Position numbers and translations under genes: made by a program. The notes beneath the pieces were generated by a model that was not told where the DNA came from, ran no database searches, and worked only from the letters and a program-made list of their open reading frames with translations. From positions 1-43,267 of the forward strand of contig JBFWUW010000062.1 of NCBI GenBank assembly GCA_050247075.1: 43,267 nucleotides of DNA. The letters are read 5' to 3'. Below are positions 1 through 9,140 of the stretch, piece after piece (the first letter of the stretch is position 1; each line of letters starts with the position of its first letter). Source of the stretch: JBFWUW01 sp050247075 (GTDB taxonomy: Bacteria > Planctomycetota > Planctomycetia > Pirellulales > JBFWUW01).

Positions 1-141
1 GCGCATCAGGTAGGTCATGCGGTCGCGAGTAACGCCCGCCACATCGTCCACAATGGCCAGCCGACGGCCCGCCAGCCAATTGAAAATGCTGGACTTCCCG
101 ACGTTTGGCCGGCCTACGATGACGACTTGTGGCACACCCAT
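1..141 (-). CDS. der: GTPase Der (EngA), N-terminal part, cut by window edge
   Basis: Only the first 47 codons are inside the window; the gene runs off the left edge. The protein opens MGVPQVVIVGRPNVGKSS, the first G1/P-loop of Der, followed by the NWLAGRRLAIVDDVAGVTRD stretch containing the switch I threonine. Der is a double-GTPase that acts in maturation of the 50S ribosomal subunit. The ATG is preceded by GAGGAAAA, a fair ribosome-binding site. It is divergent from mtnA. Identity is clear for a TrmE-Era-EngA-type GTPase; Der is preferred over Era because the P-loop follows the start so closely and the GVTRD motif is typical. Confidence 0.88.
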   Translation of the reverse strand, partial: MGVPQVVIVGRPNVGKSSIFNWLAGRRLAIVDDVAGVTRDRMTYLMR

Positions 142-325
142 TTGTTTTCCTCGTTTTATCCATATTATTCGAGGAGTGCCCTGTTACCAAGCCAAGAAAC
201 CGGCGAATATTGCGTTTTGGACCGCTATTTCCGGCGCTGATACCCGGCCGGTCCCCGCCGTGGCGGCTGAAACCGCGATTGGCGAGCCATTCCTGCTGAC
301 GGGTGGTTTACGGTAAACTTTGGGA

Positions 326-1393
326 ATGTCTACAAACCTTGCTACGCTTCCCACGCTACGTTGGATAGGCGACGCCAACGGCCATTTGCGGCTGATCGAC
401 CAGACTTTGCTCCCCACCGAGTTCGTCGAAATCGACTGCCGCGACGTTGCCGCCGTTTGGGAGGCCATTCGTGCGTTGCGGGTGCGCGGTGCGCCAGCCA
501 TTGGCATCGCCGCCGCTTATGGCGTGGTCGTGGGCTTGCAAACCGCGCCCCCCGACGAAGCCGGTTTCTTCGCCCGGCTGCAAGAAGTAACGGATTACCT
601 GGCGGGCAGCCGCCCCACGGCGGTCAACCTGTTTTGGGCCTTGGACCGCATGCGGCGCACCGCAGAAGAGATGCGCGGGCGACAGGCCGCCACCCGCGAA
701 ATAGCCGCCAGGCTGTTGGCCGAAGCCGAAGCTATCGAGGCGGAAGACCGCCAGATGTGCCGTGAAATCGGCCGGCACGGCGCAGCGCTGCTGGCCGCCG
801 ATAGCGGTGTATTGACGCACTGCAATGCCGGCGGGCTGGCGACGGCGGACTACGGCACGGCGCTGGCCGTGTTTTTTGCCGCGCACGAGGCCGGCAAGCG
901 GTTGCATGTTTACGCCGACGAAACTCGACCTTTGCTACAAGGTGCCCGGTTGACAGCCTGGGAGCTGATGCAGCGGGGCATGGATGTTACCTTGATTTGC
1001 GACTCAATGGCCGCGCAAGTCATGCGCGAGGGGCGGGTACAGGCGGTGGTGGTGGGAGCCGACCGTATCGCGGCGAATGGCGACACGGCCAACAAGATCG
1101 GCACCTATAGCGTGGCCTTGGCGGCGGCGGCGCACGATGTTCCCTTCTATGTCGCGGCACCGACCAGCACGTTCGACCTGACGCTAGCGGACGGAACCGG
1201 TATCCCCATCGAGCAGCGCGACCCGCGTGAAATCACACACGGCTTTGGCCGGCAGACCGCGCCGGCCGGCGTGCAAGTGTACAACCCGGCCTTCGATGTC
1301 ACCCCGGCCCGGCTGATCCGGGCGATAGTGTGCGAGCGGGGCGTGATTCAACCGGTGACGACGGACAATATTCGCGCCATGCTGGCCGATTGA
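326..1393 (+). CDS. mtnA: S-methyl-5-thioribose-1-phosphate isomerase
   Basis: This 355-residue protein belongs to the eIF2B-like aldose isomerase family and should convert methylthioribose-1-phosphate to methylthioribulose-1-phosphate in cytoplasmic methionine salvage. It has the RGAPAIG motif at residues 54-60, the catalytic Cys166 in LTHCNAG and Asp246 in GADRIAANGDTANKIGTY. Length is normal for MtnA. The ATG at 326 is used; an in-frame TTG two codons earlier (320) is possible and neither has a strong Shine-Dalgarno sequence. No other methionine-salvage gene lies nearby. It is convergent with yraN, 12 bases apart. Confidence 0.93.
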   Translation: MSTNLATLPTLRWIGDANGHLRLIDQTLLPTEFVEIDCRDVAAVWEAIRALRVRGAPAIGIAAAYGVVVGLQTAPPDEAGFFARLQEVTDYLAGSRPTAVNLFWALDRMRRTAEEMRGRQAATREIAARLLAEAEAIEAEDRQMCREIGRHGAALLAADSGVLTHCNAGGLATADYGTALAVFFAAHEAGKRLHVYADETRPLLQGARLTAWELMQRGMDVTLICDSMAAQVMREGRVQAVVVGADRIAANGDTANKIGTYSVALAAAAHDVPFYVAAPTSTFDLTLADGTGIPIEQRDPREITHGFGRQTAPAGVQVYNPAFDVTPARLIRAIVCERGVIQPVTTDNIRAMLAD

Positions 1394-1405
1394 AGGGACC
1401 GGCGT

Positions 1406-1840
1406 TCAGCTATACATGCCGCCGAAGCCGCTGGCCTCGAAAGCGTTCTTGATGTGTTCAATCACCGGACGCCGCCCGCCGGCAGGCCAGGTGATGGCCA
1501 CTACGTCAAACCGGGCGGCATGTTCCAACAGCCCGTGCCGTTTGAGATAGTTGAGCGCCAGCCGCGTCAGGCGGCGCTGCTTGTCGGGCGTGACAGCCTC
1601 GGCCGGGTGGCCGGCGTCGTGCGACTCGCGGGTTTTGACCTCGACAAAAACAACCGTGCGGCCTTCGACCGCCACGATATCGATCTCGCCCAGGCGGTGG
1701 CGGGCCGAACGGGCCACGATGACGTAGCCCAAGCCGCGCAAAAACTTGGCCGCCGCGGCCTCACCCCGCTGCCCCAGGCTGGGCGGCGTCCGCCAGCGGC
1801 CCAGCCACGCGCGAAAAGCCGCTAGCCAGGTGCCTGGCAT
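1406..1840 (-). CDS. yraN: YraN/UPF0102 family endonuclease-fold protein
   Basis: This 144-residue protein has the UPF0102 signature: GxxGE near residue 27, GEIDIVA (Asp54) and VFVEVKTR (Glu67, Lys69), which together form a PD-(D/E)XK nuclease-like core. The family's cellular role is unsettled. It is last in the minus-strand ffh-rpsP-trmD-rplS cluster, 24 bases after rplS, and YraN genes are often found beside rplS or rnhB. The N-terminal 20 residues, rich in Trp and Arg, are longer than in many homologues. Confidence 0.9.
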   Translation of the reverse strand: MPGTWLAAFRAWLGRWRTPPSLGQRGEAAAAKFLRGLGYVIVARSARHRLGEIDIVAVEGRTVVFVEVKTRESHDAGHPAEAVTPDKQRRLTRLALNYLKRHGLLEHAARFDVVAITWPAGGRRPVIEHIKNAFEASGFGGMYS

Positions 1841-1864
1841 GTGCCACGCTCCAACATCGTGGAG

Positions 1865-2260
1865 TTACTTGCCTGCCTTGGCGGCTTTAGCGGCCTTGCC
1901 GCCGGTCTTGACGGCTTTCTTCTCGCGCAGCTTAACGGCCTTGCCGATCCGGTCGCGAAGGAAGTACAGTTTGGCGCGGCGGACAATGCCGGAGCGTTTG
2001 ACCTCGACTTGGGCAATCTTCGGGGAGTGCAGCGGAAACTTCCGCTCGACACCCTCTCCCTGCACGATGCGGCGAACCGTGAATGTCTCGCGGCTGCCCG
2101 ACCCCGACTTGGCAATCACCACGCCGTTGAAAATCTGGATCCGCTCTTTGGACCCTTCCAAGATGCGGGTATGCACATCAACCGTATCTCCGACGTTGAA
2201 AGCCGGAACTTCTGGCTTGAGGCTCGATTGCTCGACGAGCGACAGGATTTGCTGACTCAT
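1865..2260 (-). CDS. rplS: 50S ribosomal protein L19
   Basis: This 131-residue protein reads as L19: FNVGDTVDVHTRILEGSKERIQIFNGVVIA, then the RETFTVRRI segment and KRSGIVRRAKLYFLRD. L19 sits at the 30S-50S interface. The C-terminus is extended by about 15 residues of Lys/Ala/Gly repeats. The ATG has AAAGGA upstream. It lies 70 bases after trmD in the same direction. Confidence 0.97.
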   Translation of the reverse strand: MSQQILSLVEQSSLKPEVPAFNVGDTVDVHTRILEGSKERIQIFNGVVIAKSGSGSRETFTVRRIVQGEGVERKFPLHSPKIAQVEVKRSGIVRRAKLYFLRDRIGKAVKLREKKAVKTGGKAAKAAKAGK

Positions 2261-2330
2261 GTTTTGTTCCTTTCGTGAAGTAGCCCGCGTGTATGGTTGC
2301 TCCGCCGATGCGGAGGATTATGCCGTTAGC

Positions 2331-3026
2331 CTATTCATTTGCGTCCTTCAATAAATCTTCCCGCCGCTCTTGCGTCCGCCGCAGGCTCTCCTCCGCGCGC
2401 CATTGGGCAATCTCGGGATGATTGCCGCTCAACAGCACGTCTGGAACGGCCAATCCGCGGTACTCGCGGGGCCGCGTGTATTGCGAGCCCTCTAGCCAGC
2501 GGTTGCCGGTCGAGAACGAATCTTGCCGGTTGCTTTCCTCGTCGCCTAAGACTCCCGGCACCAGCCGGATCACCGCGTCAATGACCACCATCGCCGCGAC
2601 CTCGCCGCCATTCACGATAAAATCGCCGATCGAAATTTCGTCGGGCTGCAAGATCTCTCGCACGCGCTCGTCGAAACCCTCATACCGGCCACATAACAGT
2701 ACCAGCCGCGGCAAGGCCGCCAATTCCTCTACCACCCGTTGATTCAGCCGACGGCCTTGCGGTGTCAGCATCATTACGCGGCCCGGCGCGGTTCCATCCG
2801 CCTGCACCGCTTCCACGCACTCGACAACGGGTTCTACCTTTAGCACCATGCCGGGCCCGCCGCCGTAAGGTCGGTCGTCCACGGTTTGGTGTTTGCCGAT
2901 GGCCCAGTCGCGGATGTTGGCTAACCGCACATCCACCAGACCCGCGGCAATGGCACGCTTCAATAAACTCTGGCCCAAATAGCCAGGGAACATTTCAGGA
3001 AACAAGGTCAGCACGTCGAACCGCAT
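2331..3026 (-). CDS. trmD: tRNA (guanine37-N1)-methyltransferase
   Basis: TrmD methylates N1 of G37 in tRNAs using S-adenosylmethionine and works as a homodimer with a trefoil-knot SAM site. The protein (231 residues) begins MRFDVLTLFPEMF and carries LCGRYEGFDERV, EISIGDFIVNGGEVAAMV and the C-terminal SQYTRPREYRG segment, all diagnostic. Length matches the family. It lies 47 bases after rpsP; the rimM gene usual at this place in many bacteria is missing. Confidence 0.97.
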   Translation of the reverse strand: MRFDVLTLFPEMFPGYLGQSLLKRAIAAGLVDVRLANIRDWAIGKHQTVDDRPYGGGPGMVLKVEPVVECVEAVQADGTAPGRVMMLTPQGRRLNQRVVEELAALPRLVLLCGRYEGFDERVREILQPDEISIGDFIVNGGEVAAMVVIDAVIRLVPGVLGDEESNRQDSFSTGNRWLEGSQYTRPREYRGLAVPDVLLSGNHPEIAQWRAEESLRRTQERREDLLKDANE

Positions 3027-3073
3027 GGCCAGTCACTCGTTCGCCGTTCTCACCTGTTGTATTCAACGACTCG

Positions 3074-3484
3074 TTACGATGCCTCCTCGACCGGAGCAGC
3101 CTCTTCCGCGGCGGCCTCTTCAGCAGGGGCCTCGCTCTTCTTGGGCTTGGGCTGGGCAATCACTTCGGGCGGCGGCGGAACCAGTTTGGGCAGCGACAGC
3201 TTGGCGCGGGCTTCGTCGCTGGCTTGGGTGTGCGTACCGCCAGCACCGTACTTCTTGATGAAGACCGCCACCTTTTCCGTGGGCTGCGCGCCGACGCCGA
3301 TCCAGTAGTTCACCCGCTCGCCGTTGAGCACCACGCGGGCGTCGGTCTCTGGAACCAGCGGATCATAAGTGCCCAATTCCTCCAGCACCCGGCCGCCGCG
3401 CGGCTTGCGGGCGTCGATGGCGCAAATGCGATAGAACGGGCGGTGCTTACGGCCCATTTGTTTCATGCGAATCTTAACGGCCAC
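3074..3484 (-). CDS. rpsP: 30S ribosomal protein S16
   Basis: This 136-residue protein starts MAVKIRMKQMGRKHRPFYRI, a canonical S16 N-terminus, and continues with LGTYDPL and the conserved NYWIGVGAQPTE segment. Its start codon is GTG (3484-3482), fixed by the family N-terminus and by AGGAG six bases upstream. The last ~40 residues are a low-complexity Ala/Glu/Pro/Lys tail not present in short bacterial S16. It lies 71 bases downstream of ffh. Confidence 0.96.
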   Translation of the reverse strand: MAVKIRMKQMGRKHRPFYRICAIDARKPRGGRVLEELGTYDPLVPETDARVVLNGERVNYWIGVGAQPTEKVAVFIKKYGAGGTHTQASDEARAKLSLPKLVPPPPEVIAQPKPKKSEAPAEEAAAEEAAPVEEAS

Positions 3485-3555
3485 GAGAAACTCCTGTTTT
3501 GGTCAATGAATGTGTGGTTGAAGTCGGGTTGTCTTGCAAAGGACTGCTCGCCGGG

Positions 3556-5037
3556 CTATTTGCCCCCCTTGCCAAAGCGTTTGCGCTGGCGAGCCTCTTT
3601 TTCACGTTGTTTTTTTAGTTTGGCTTTTTCTTGCGAGGTCAGCCGTTTGCCCGTGCTGCCTTTCTCCTTGGCCAACCGCGAGCCGGGGTTGAGCATGCCG
3701 CCGCGCTGCATGCCTTGCACGGCCTTCATGCGGTCGCGGGCACCCATGCCAGAAAACTTTTTCATCATGTCGGCCATGCCGTCAAACGACTTGACCAGAT
3801 CGCTAACCGCGCTCGGCTCGACACCCGCCCCGGCGGCAATGCGGCGGCGGCGGCTTTGGTCGATCATCTTGCTGGGATTGCGGCGCTCCTCGGGGGTCAT
3901 GCTGTCGATCACTCCCCGCAGGCGGCGCATTTCGCCGTCGGCGTCGGTGTCGCCCATCATGTCTTTCATGGCGCTCATGCCGGGGATCATGCCCATGATC
4001 TTGCCGATGGGGCCCAGCTTCGATGTCTGGTCGAGCATCTTGCGGAAGTCGTCCATCGTGAACTGACCCTCCTGCAAGCGCTTCTGCTGCCGCTCCATCT
4101 CCTCTTGATCGAACTTGCTCTGGGCCTGTTCGATCAGGGTGAGCATGTCGCCCATGCCCAAAATGCGGCCCGCCAGGCGGTCGGGATGAAACTCTTCCAG
4201 CGCGTCGAGATGCTCGCCCACGCCGATGAATTTGATTGGCACGCCCGTCACGGCTTTGACCGACAGCGCCGCGCCGCCGCGGGCGTCGCCATCCAGCTTG
4301 GTCATGATCACGCCGTCCAACTCCAGGGCCTCGTTGAAGGCTTTGGCGCTGTTCACGGCGTCCTGGCCGGTCATGCCGTCGACCACCAGGTAGATCTGCT
4401 CGGGCTGCACCTTGCGGTCGATCTTCTCCAATTGCTGCATCAACTCCTGGTCGATATGCAGCCGGCCGGCCGTGTCGAGAATGACGACGTTGGCCCCCAA
4501 CTCCTTGGCCTTCTTGACGGCATTTTGGCAGACGGCCACCGGATCGGTCGAACCGAGCTCGGCATGGACCGGAATGCCCAACTGTTCGCCAATCACCTGC
4601 AACTGGTGGATAGCCGCCGGACGCTGCAAGTCGGCCGCCACCAACAGCGGCTTCTGGCCGCGCTCTTTAATCAGCCGGCCAAGCTTGCCGCAGGTGGTTG
4701 TCTTGCCCGAACCTTGCAGCCCGCACATCATCAGCACGGTGACATCGCCGCGGAGATGGATCGAGTGATCGACCGGGCCCATCAGGCCCTTCAACTCCTC
4801 ATAGACAATGCTCACCACTTGCTGGCTAGGGTTGAGCGACTTGAGAACCTTCTCCCCCACGGCCTGCTCGCTCACGCGAGCCATGAAGTCCTTAACGACA
4901 TCGATGTTGACGTCGGCTTCCAGCAGGGCCTTTTGGACCATGCCCAGCCCGTCGCGCATATTTCCCTCGGACAGCTTGGCCTTGCCGGCCAGCGTGCGCA
5001 GAGCGGAACCGAGACTTTCTTGGATGGACTCGAACAT
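3556..5037 (-). CDS. ffh: Signal recognition particle protein Ffh
   Basis: This 493-residue SRP54 homologue has the N domain (MFESIQESLGSALRTLAGK), the G domain with P-loop GLQGSGKTTT, DTAGRLHIDQELM and TKLDGDARGGAALS, and a Met-rich M domain containing LGPIGKIMGMIPGM and the RRRRIAAGAG RNA-binding helix. With 4.5S RNA it targets nascent membrane proteins to the receptor FtsY. A basic Lys/Arg tail ends the protein. It is the first gene of the ffh-rpsP-trmD-rplS-yraN series. No SRP RNA gene was recognised nearby. Confidence 0.97.
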   Translation of the reverse strand: MFESIQESLGSALRTLAGKAKLSEGNMRDGLGMVQKALLEADVNIDVVKDFMARVSEQAVGEKVLKSLNPSQQVVSIVYEELKGLMGPVDHSIHLRGDVTVLMMCGLQGSGKTTTCGKLGRLIKERGQKPLLVAADLQRPAAIHQLQVIGEQLGIPVHAELGSTDPVAVCQNAVKKAKELGANVVILDTAGRLHIDQELMQQLEKIDRKVQPEQIYLVVDGMTGQDAVNSAKAFNEALELDGVIMTKLDGDARGGAALSVKAVTGVPIKFIGVGEHLDALEEFHPDRLAGRILGMGDMLTLIEQAQSKFDQEEMERQQKRLQEGQFTMDDFRKMLDQTSKLGPIGKIMGMIPGMSAMKDMMGDTDADGEMRRLRGVIDSMTPEERRNPSKMIDQSRRRRIAAGAGVEPSAVSDLVKSFDGMADMMKKFSGMGARDRMKAVQGMQRGGMLNPGSRLAKEKGSTGKRLTSQEKAKLKKQREKEARQRKRFGKGGK

Positions 5038-5239
5038 GCGTAAAGGCTCAAAGCACCAAAACCAGACGACTTACGACACCATCGCCGTCCATTTTGGGCC
5101 AAATGGGGAAGCCCGGATTGTAATAAACATCCCCCCCAGCTTGCAATCCGTTGAGCCACGCCAAGTTGCCACGATTTTCCCCGGGCCAAAGGGCGAAAAG
5201 CCGAAAGCGACGTGCCGAGCACGCAGCCTGAACAAGCGT

Positions 5240-7075
5240 CTATGGCTCACGCTCAATCAACGGCAGAATCAGGTGCGAGGGGTGCTCCGCATCGTGAAGA
5301 ATCCGCTGTTGGGCCACCACCGGCTGGGTCGCCAAGCCGACATTGTCCTCGCCGGTATTCAGGTTCGGCAAGAAATAGGGGAAGAAACTGCTGGAGATTT
5401 CTACCCGAATGCGGTGGCCGATACCGAATTGGTTGGCCGTTCCCCGCCAGAAGTCGATCGTATATTCGTAGGCCTGGCCCGGTTCGATCGTGCTGAGTTG
5501 GGCCGGGTTGTACGCCCCACCCTGGGCCGGATCACGAAAACGGGCACGCAGCAAGCCATCGCACAGCAAAGCCGTCGAACCGTCCGGCGATACATCGACC
5601 AGCCTCACCATCCAGTCGGTATCGGCGGCCGAAGTGGAGGCGAATAGTTTGGCCGTGATCGGACCGCTGATCTCCATGGGCTGCTCCAAAGGGGCAGTCA
5701 CGTACACTAAGACATCCTGGCGGCTGGCACCCTCGCGGGTATCGACCGCGCCATCCTCGGTATGCCCTCCTTTGAAGGGGGAAGGCGTGGGGTCTTGGGG
5801 ATCATAGGTGTACTTGTCCGCCGATTCGGCGGAGGGGGGCGACGTATTCAATTCGCCATCGCCTTGCTGGGAATTGGCCTGCCCGCCGCTGTGCAGATAG
5901 AACTTCGTCCACTTTGTCCCCGGCAGCGGCCAGTCTTTTTCGGCCCGCCAGCGGTTCTCGCCCATGACGAACAGATGGACCGGCAATTCCTCGTCCAGGC
6001 CGTTAGCCTGGCCTTTCAGATGGTGGTCGAAGAAGCGGCAGCAATAGCCGTCCCAGTCAATCTTGGCGTCCTCTCCATAATCGACCGCTCCCACCTGGCG
6101 CGTGTTAAAACCATGCTGCCAAGGGCCAATCACCAACCGTGGCCGGCGGGAGAGTGGCGTGGAACCATACTGTTGCACGCCCCGATAGTTCATGGGCGAA
6201 CCGGTATGGTTGGCATCGAACCAGCCAGTGACGTTCAAGGTCGGCACGGCCACCTTGGCGAAATGCTCGGGACTTTGATAGGAGATCGCCCGCCAATATT
6301 CATCCGTCGACTTGTTCTGACGGATCCACTGTTCGAACCAGTTGTTGTCGGCAGCCCCCCGCCGCGCCAGCAGGGTCAAATAGGGATAGACCTTGTAATC
6401 CTTCACCCGCTGGTTGGAAAAGCCGCCATAGGGGCCTTCGGCTACGTTTTGCATGGTCCGGCCCGACATGAGCGCGGCCCAATCGACCGCCCAACTAACC
6501 AGCGCTCCATTGAGATAAGGCCCGTTATACAAGCCGTCAGGCGGCGCGACTTCCGGCACCATGGCGCGTAACGAAGGCGGCGCGGTGACGGCGGTCCACC
6601 ATTGGGTCCAACCGAGATACGAACCGCCATACGTGCCGACCTTGCCGTCGCAACCCGGCTGGGTGGCCAGCCACTCCACCAGGTCGTAGCCGTCGGTCTT
6701 TAAGACGGCTTGGAAGGGATCCCATTCCCCTTCGCTGTCGAACCGTCCGCGGCAATCGGCCAGGGCCACGACATAGCCTCGTTTGGCAAACCAGCGGGCG
6801 CGGTTCATCAGCCCCAAGGTGTTGTTATTGTACGGCGTCTGCACCAGCAACCCCGGAAAGCTGCCTTTTGCATTGGGCCGATAAACGTCCACACTTATCC
6901 GCACGCCGTCCCGCATGGTGGCCTTCACGCCGCGAACCTCTTGCAACTCAAACGCTTCCGCCGAGTAGTGGCCAGGGTCGGGTTTTTGAGCCTGAGCGGG
7001 TATCGCCCCGACCGCCAGACAGGCCGAACCTGCGATGACACCGACGCAAACGGAGATTCGTGGCCAGTTCGTCAT
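5240..7075 (-). CDS. Exported CocE/NonD-type alpha/beta hydrolase (X-Pro dipeptidyl-peptidase S15 family)
   Basis: The ATG at 7075 gives 611 residues opening with a signal peptide (hydrophobic core 8-25, AQA-like cleavage site near 29); an upstream in-frame extension would hide it. The hydrolase core has RDGVRISVDVYRP, the oxyanion-region tyrosine in QTPYNN and nucleophile Ser152 in GTYGGSYLGW. A downstream WFDANHTGS segment and GPWQHG are the likely acid and histidine. The C-terminal third fits the PepX_C jelly-roll domain. Family members cleave peptides, acyl esters or beta-lactam-like amides; the substrate here cannot be told. Location is probably periplasmic. No obvious operon partner. 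Confidence 0.85.
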   Translation of the reverse strand: MTNWPRISVCVGVIAGSACLAVGAIPAQAQKPDPGHYSAEAFELQEVRGVKATMRDGVRISVDVYRPNAKGSFPGLLVQTPYNNNTLGLMNRARWFAKRGYVVALADCRGRFDSEGEWDPFQAVLKTDGYDLVEWLATQPGCDGKVGTYGGSYLGWTQWWTAVTAPPSLRAMVPEVAPPDGLYNGPYLNGALVSWAVDWAALMSGRTMQNVAEGPYGGFSNQRVKDYKVYPYLTLLARRGAADNNWFEQWIRQNKSTDEYWRAISYQSPEHFAKVAVPTLNVTGWFDANHTGSPMNYRGVQQYGSTPLSRRPRLVIGPWQHGFNTRQVGAVDYGEDAKIDWDGYCCRFFDHHLKGQANGLDEELPVHLFVMGENRWRAEKDWPLPGTKWTKFYLHSGGQANSQQGDGELNTSPPSAESADKYTYDPQDPTPSPFKGGHTEDGAVDTREGASRQDVLVYVTAPLEQPMEISGPITAKLFASTSAADTDWMVRLVDVSPDGSTALLCDGLLRARFRDPAQGGAYNPAQLSTIEPGQAYEYTIDFWRGTANQFGIGHRIRVEISSSFFPYFLPNLNTGEDNVGLATQPVVAQQRILHDAEHPSHLILPLIEREP

Positions 7076-7208
7076 GAGTCGTGGCTTCCGGCAGGGACGT
7101 TGCTGGGGAAAGCGGCCTCTAGATCGCCGCTTGTGGCGCAACCCATGATAGGCGGAGTTGCCAGCCGTTGCGAGAAATGGATGGCCGGCGGTGGCTTACA
7201 GCCTGCCC

Positions 7209-7787
7209 TTAGCCAGAAGCGCAGGCGAATGGCGAGAATAGCGGCAATTCATCCGCCGAGAGGTCACTGAGGGTTGGCGCGGCGGCATCCTTGGGAGAGA
7301 GCAGCGGCGCGGCCGCTGGCCAGGGGATGCCGAGTTGGGGATCATTCCAGACGATGGTCCGTTCGCAATGGGGCGCGTATTCCGACGTGCATTTGTAAGC
7401 CACCACGGCCGATTCGCTCGTTACGCAATAGCCGTGGGCAAATCCCACCGGTACGTAGAGTTGGCGGTGGTTGCGGTCCGAGAGAATCGTCGAGGTCCAG
7501 CAGCCAAACGTGGGTGAGCCGCGGCGGACATCGACCGCCACGTCGAAGACTTCGCCGTGCATAACCAGGATCAGCTTGCCCTGTCCGCGGGGATGTTGAA
7601 AGTGCAGCCCGCGGATCACGCCGCGGTGTGACACAGCAACGTTGTCTTGCACGAAATCCTCGGCCATGCCATGCCGGGCGTAAGCCTCTTGCCGCCACAG
7701 TTCCGCGAACGAGCCGCGCGCATCTCGATAAACGCGGGGCTCAATCCGCAAGACCTCGGGCAGTTCGCTGGGGACAACATGCATCAT
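7209..7787 (-). CDS. rfbC: dTDP-4-dehydrorhamnose 3,5-epimerase family protein
   Basis: The cupin-fold epimerase acts after RfbB in the dTDP-L-rhamnose pathway. Visible motifs are the RGSFAELWR-type N-terminus, the catalytic-histidine segment RGVIRGLHFQHP, GEVFDVAVDVRRGSPTFG and the VPVGFAHGYCV segment with the conserved Tyr region downstream. Two adjacent ATGs (7787 and 7784) are candidates; 7787 gives 192 residues, close to the family's ~180. No clear Shine-Dalgarno sequence is seen. It follows rfbB by 67 bases that hold a palindromic repeat. Some family members are 5-epimerases or 3-epimerases, so the exact product is uncertain. Confidence 0.85.
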   Translation of the reverse strand: MMHVVPSELPEVLRIEPRVYRDARGSFAELWRQEAYARHGMAEDFVQDNVAVSHRGVIRGLHFQHPRGQGKLILVMHGEVFDVAVDVRRGSPTFGCWTSTILSDRNHRQLYVPVGFAHGYCVTSESAVVAYKCTSEYAPHCERTIVWNDPQLGIPWPAAAPLLSPKDAAAPTLSDLSADELPLFSPFACASG

Positions 7788-7813
7788 GATGGCGGGTCGA
7801 GAGCATTGTCGCC

Positions 7814-7858
7814 GTTTCGCGGAGCGAAACACGACATTGGTTGTTTTGCCGACCCTAC
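7814..7858 (-). repeat. Palindromic repeat between rfbB and rfbC
   Basis: GTTTCGC at 7814-7820 pairs with GCGAAAC at 7824-7830 around a GGA loop. On the minus strand the unit begins GTAGGGTCGGCAAAACAACC, and its TAG (7857-7855) is also the stop codon of rfbB. It resembles a dispersed extragenic palindrome. It could act as a hairpin in the rfbB-rfbC transcript. Confidence 0.6.
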
Positions 7859-8910
7859 GTAGCCGGCACGGCGGCCGGTTCCCGCCAGTCAAACGGTTTG
7901 GCCACGGAGACTTCCTGGCGATGTTCCAAGTACCAGGCCACGGTCTTGCGCAGGCCGGTCTCAAAGGTCTCTTGCGGCTGCCAGCCCAACTCGCGCGTCA
8001 GCTTGCGGGCATCAACGGCGTACCGCCGGTCGTGGCCAGGGCGGTCGGCCACGAACGAGATCAGCGACTCGTGCGGCAAATGGGGCGAATACGGCTGCAA
8101 CTCGTCCAGTATTTGGCAGATGGCCCGCACGACTTGCACGTTGGTCCACTCGTTCTGCCCGCCAATGTTGTACGTTTCTCCGAGGCGGCCGCGGGCGGCC
8201 ACCAACAAGAGCGCACTGGCATGGTCATCGACATGCAGCCAATCGCGGACATTGTCGCCCCGTCCGTAGATCGGCAAGGACTGGCCGGCCAGGGCGTTAT
8301 TTATCATCAGCGGAATGAGCTTTTCGGCAAACTGATACGGGCCGTAGCAGTTGGAGCAATGCGTGGTCAGCACCGGCAGGCCGTAGGTCTTGTGCCAGGC
8401 ACGCACCAGGTGGTCGGCGGCGGCCTTGGTGGCCGAGTAGGGCGAGTTGGGGCGGTAGGGGTCGTCCTCGCGAAACTCACCCGCCGGTCCCAGCGAGCCG
8501 TACACTTCGTCGGTCGAAACGTGCAAGACGCGAAACCGCCGCCGCTCGTCGGGCAGCTTGTGTTCGAAGCATTCCAGGGCGGCTTCCAACACGTTGTAGG
8601 TGCCGATGACGTTGGTCTCGACGAACGCGGCCGGCCCTTCAATCGAACGGTCGACGTGCGACTCTGCCGCCAGATGCATGATCCAGTCGGGCTGGTGCTT
8701 GGCCATCACCCGCCGCAGCCGCGGCAAGTCGCAAATATCGCCTTGTTCAAAGTGATAACGGGGCGACCGGGCCGCCTGGGCCACGGCCTGTTGATTGGCG
8801 GCGTAGGTCAACTTATCGAAATTGATGACCACATGTTCCGTCTGGCCGATCAATTGGCGAACCAGCGCCGACCCGACAAAACCCGCTCCACCAGTGACTA
8901 GAATTCTCAT
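7855..8910 (-). CDS. rfbB: dTDP-glucose 4,6-dehydratase
   Basis: This 351-residue extended short-chain dehydrogenase starts MRILVTGGAGFVGS, giving the NAD-binding glycine motif. It carries HLAAESHVDRSI, STDEVYGSLG (with the Asp-Glu pair used for dehydration) and PYSATKAAADHL with the catalytic YxxxK. It makes dTDP-4-keto-6-deoxyglucose for surface polysaccharides. The ATG at 8910 directly precedes the Rossmann strand; an upstream in-frame extension is not supported. Its TAG stop lies inside a repeated GTAGGGTCGG unit. rfbC follows; rfbA and rfbD are not in the window. Confidence 0.93.
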   Translation of the reverse strand: MRILVTGGAGFVGSALVRQLIGQTEHVVINFDKLTYAANQQAVAQAARSPRYHFEQGDICDLPRLRRVMAKHQPDWIMHLAAESHVDRSIEGPAAFVETNVIGTYNVLEAALECFEHKLPDERRRFRVLHVSTDEVYGSLGPAGEFREDDPYRPNSPYSATKAAADHLVRAWHKTYGLPVLTTHCSNCYGPYQFAEKLIPLMINNALAGQSLPIYGRGDNVRDWLHVDDHASALLLVAARGRLGETYNIGGQNEWTNVQVVRAICQILDELQPYSPHLPHESLISFVADRPGHDRRYAVDARKLTRELGWQPQETFETGLRKTVAWYLEHRQEVSVAKPFDWREPAAVPAT

Positions 8911-9140
8911 CGCCTTCGTCCTTGAAGGGTTTACTGTAGCGCCCCTCCATGCAAGCAAAACCTATCCTATGGGCGAATTGCCGACAATCGCAGTTCGCTC
9001 CGACCGGGAATGCTAGCACGCAAGTAGCCCGGTAGCGGCACCCGGGCCGGTCCTTGCAAATCGCCCCGGGTTGGCCTAATTTGCTGGGCAACTTGTGCTT
9101 TCTCCCTGTTTTTCATCGCTTGCCGCAAGGAATCCCTCGC

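Noticed and set aside
3631..5043. 470-codon open frame antisense to ffh
   Set aside because: Its His/Leu/Ala-rich translation is the mirror of a highly conserved ffh gene; no domain or ribosome-binding site.
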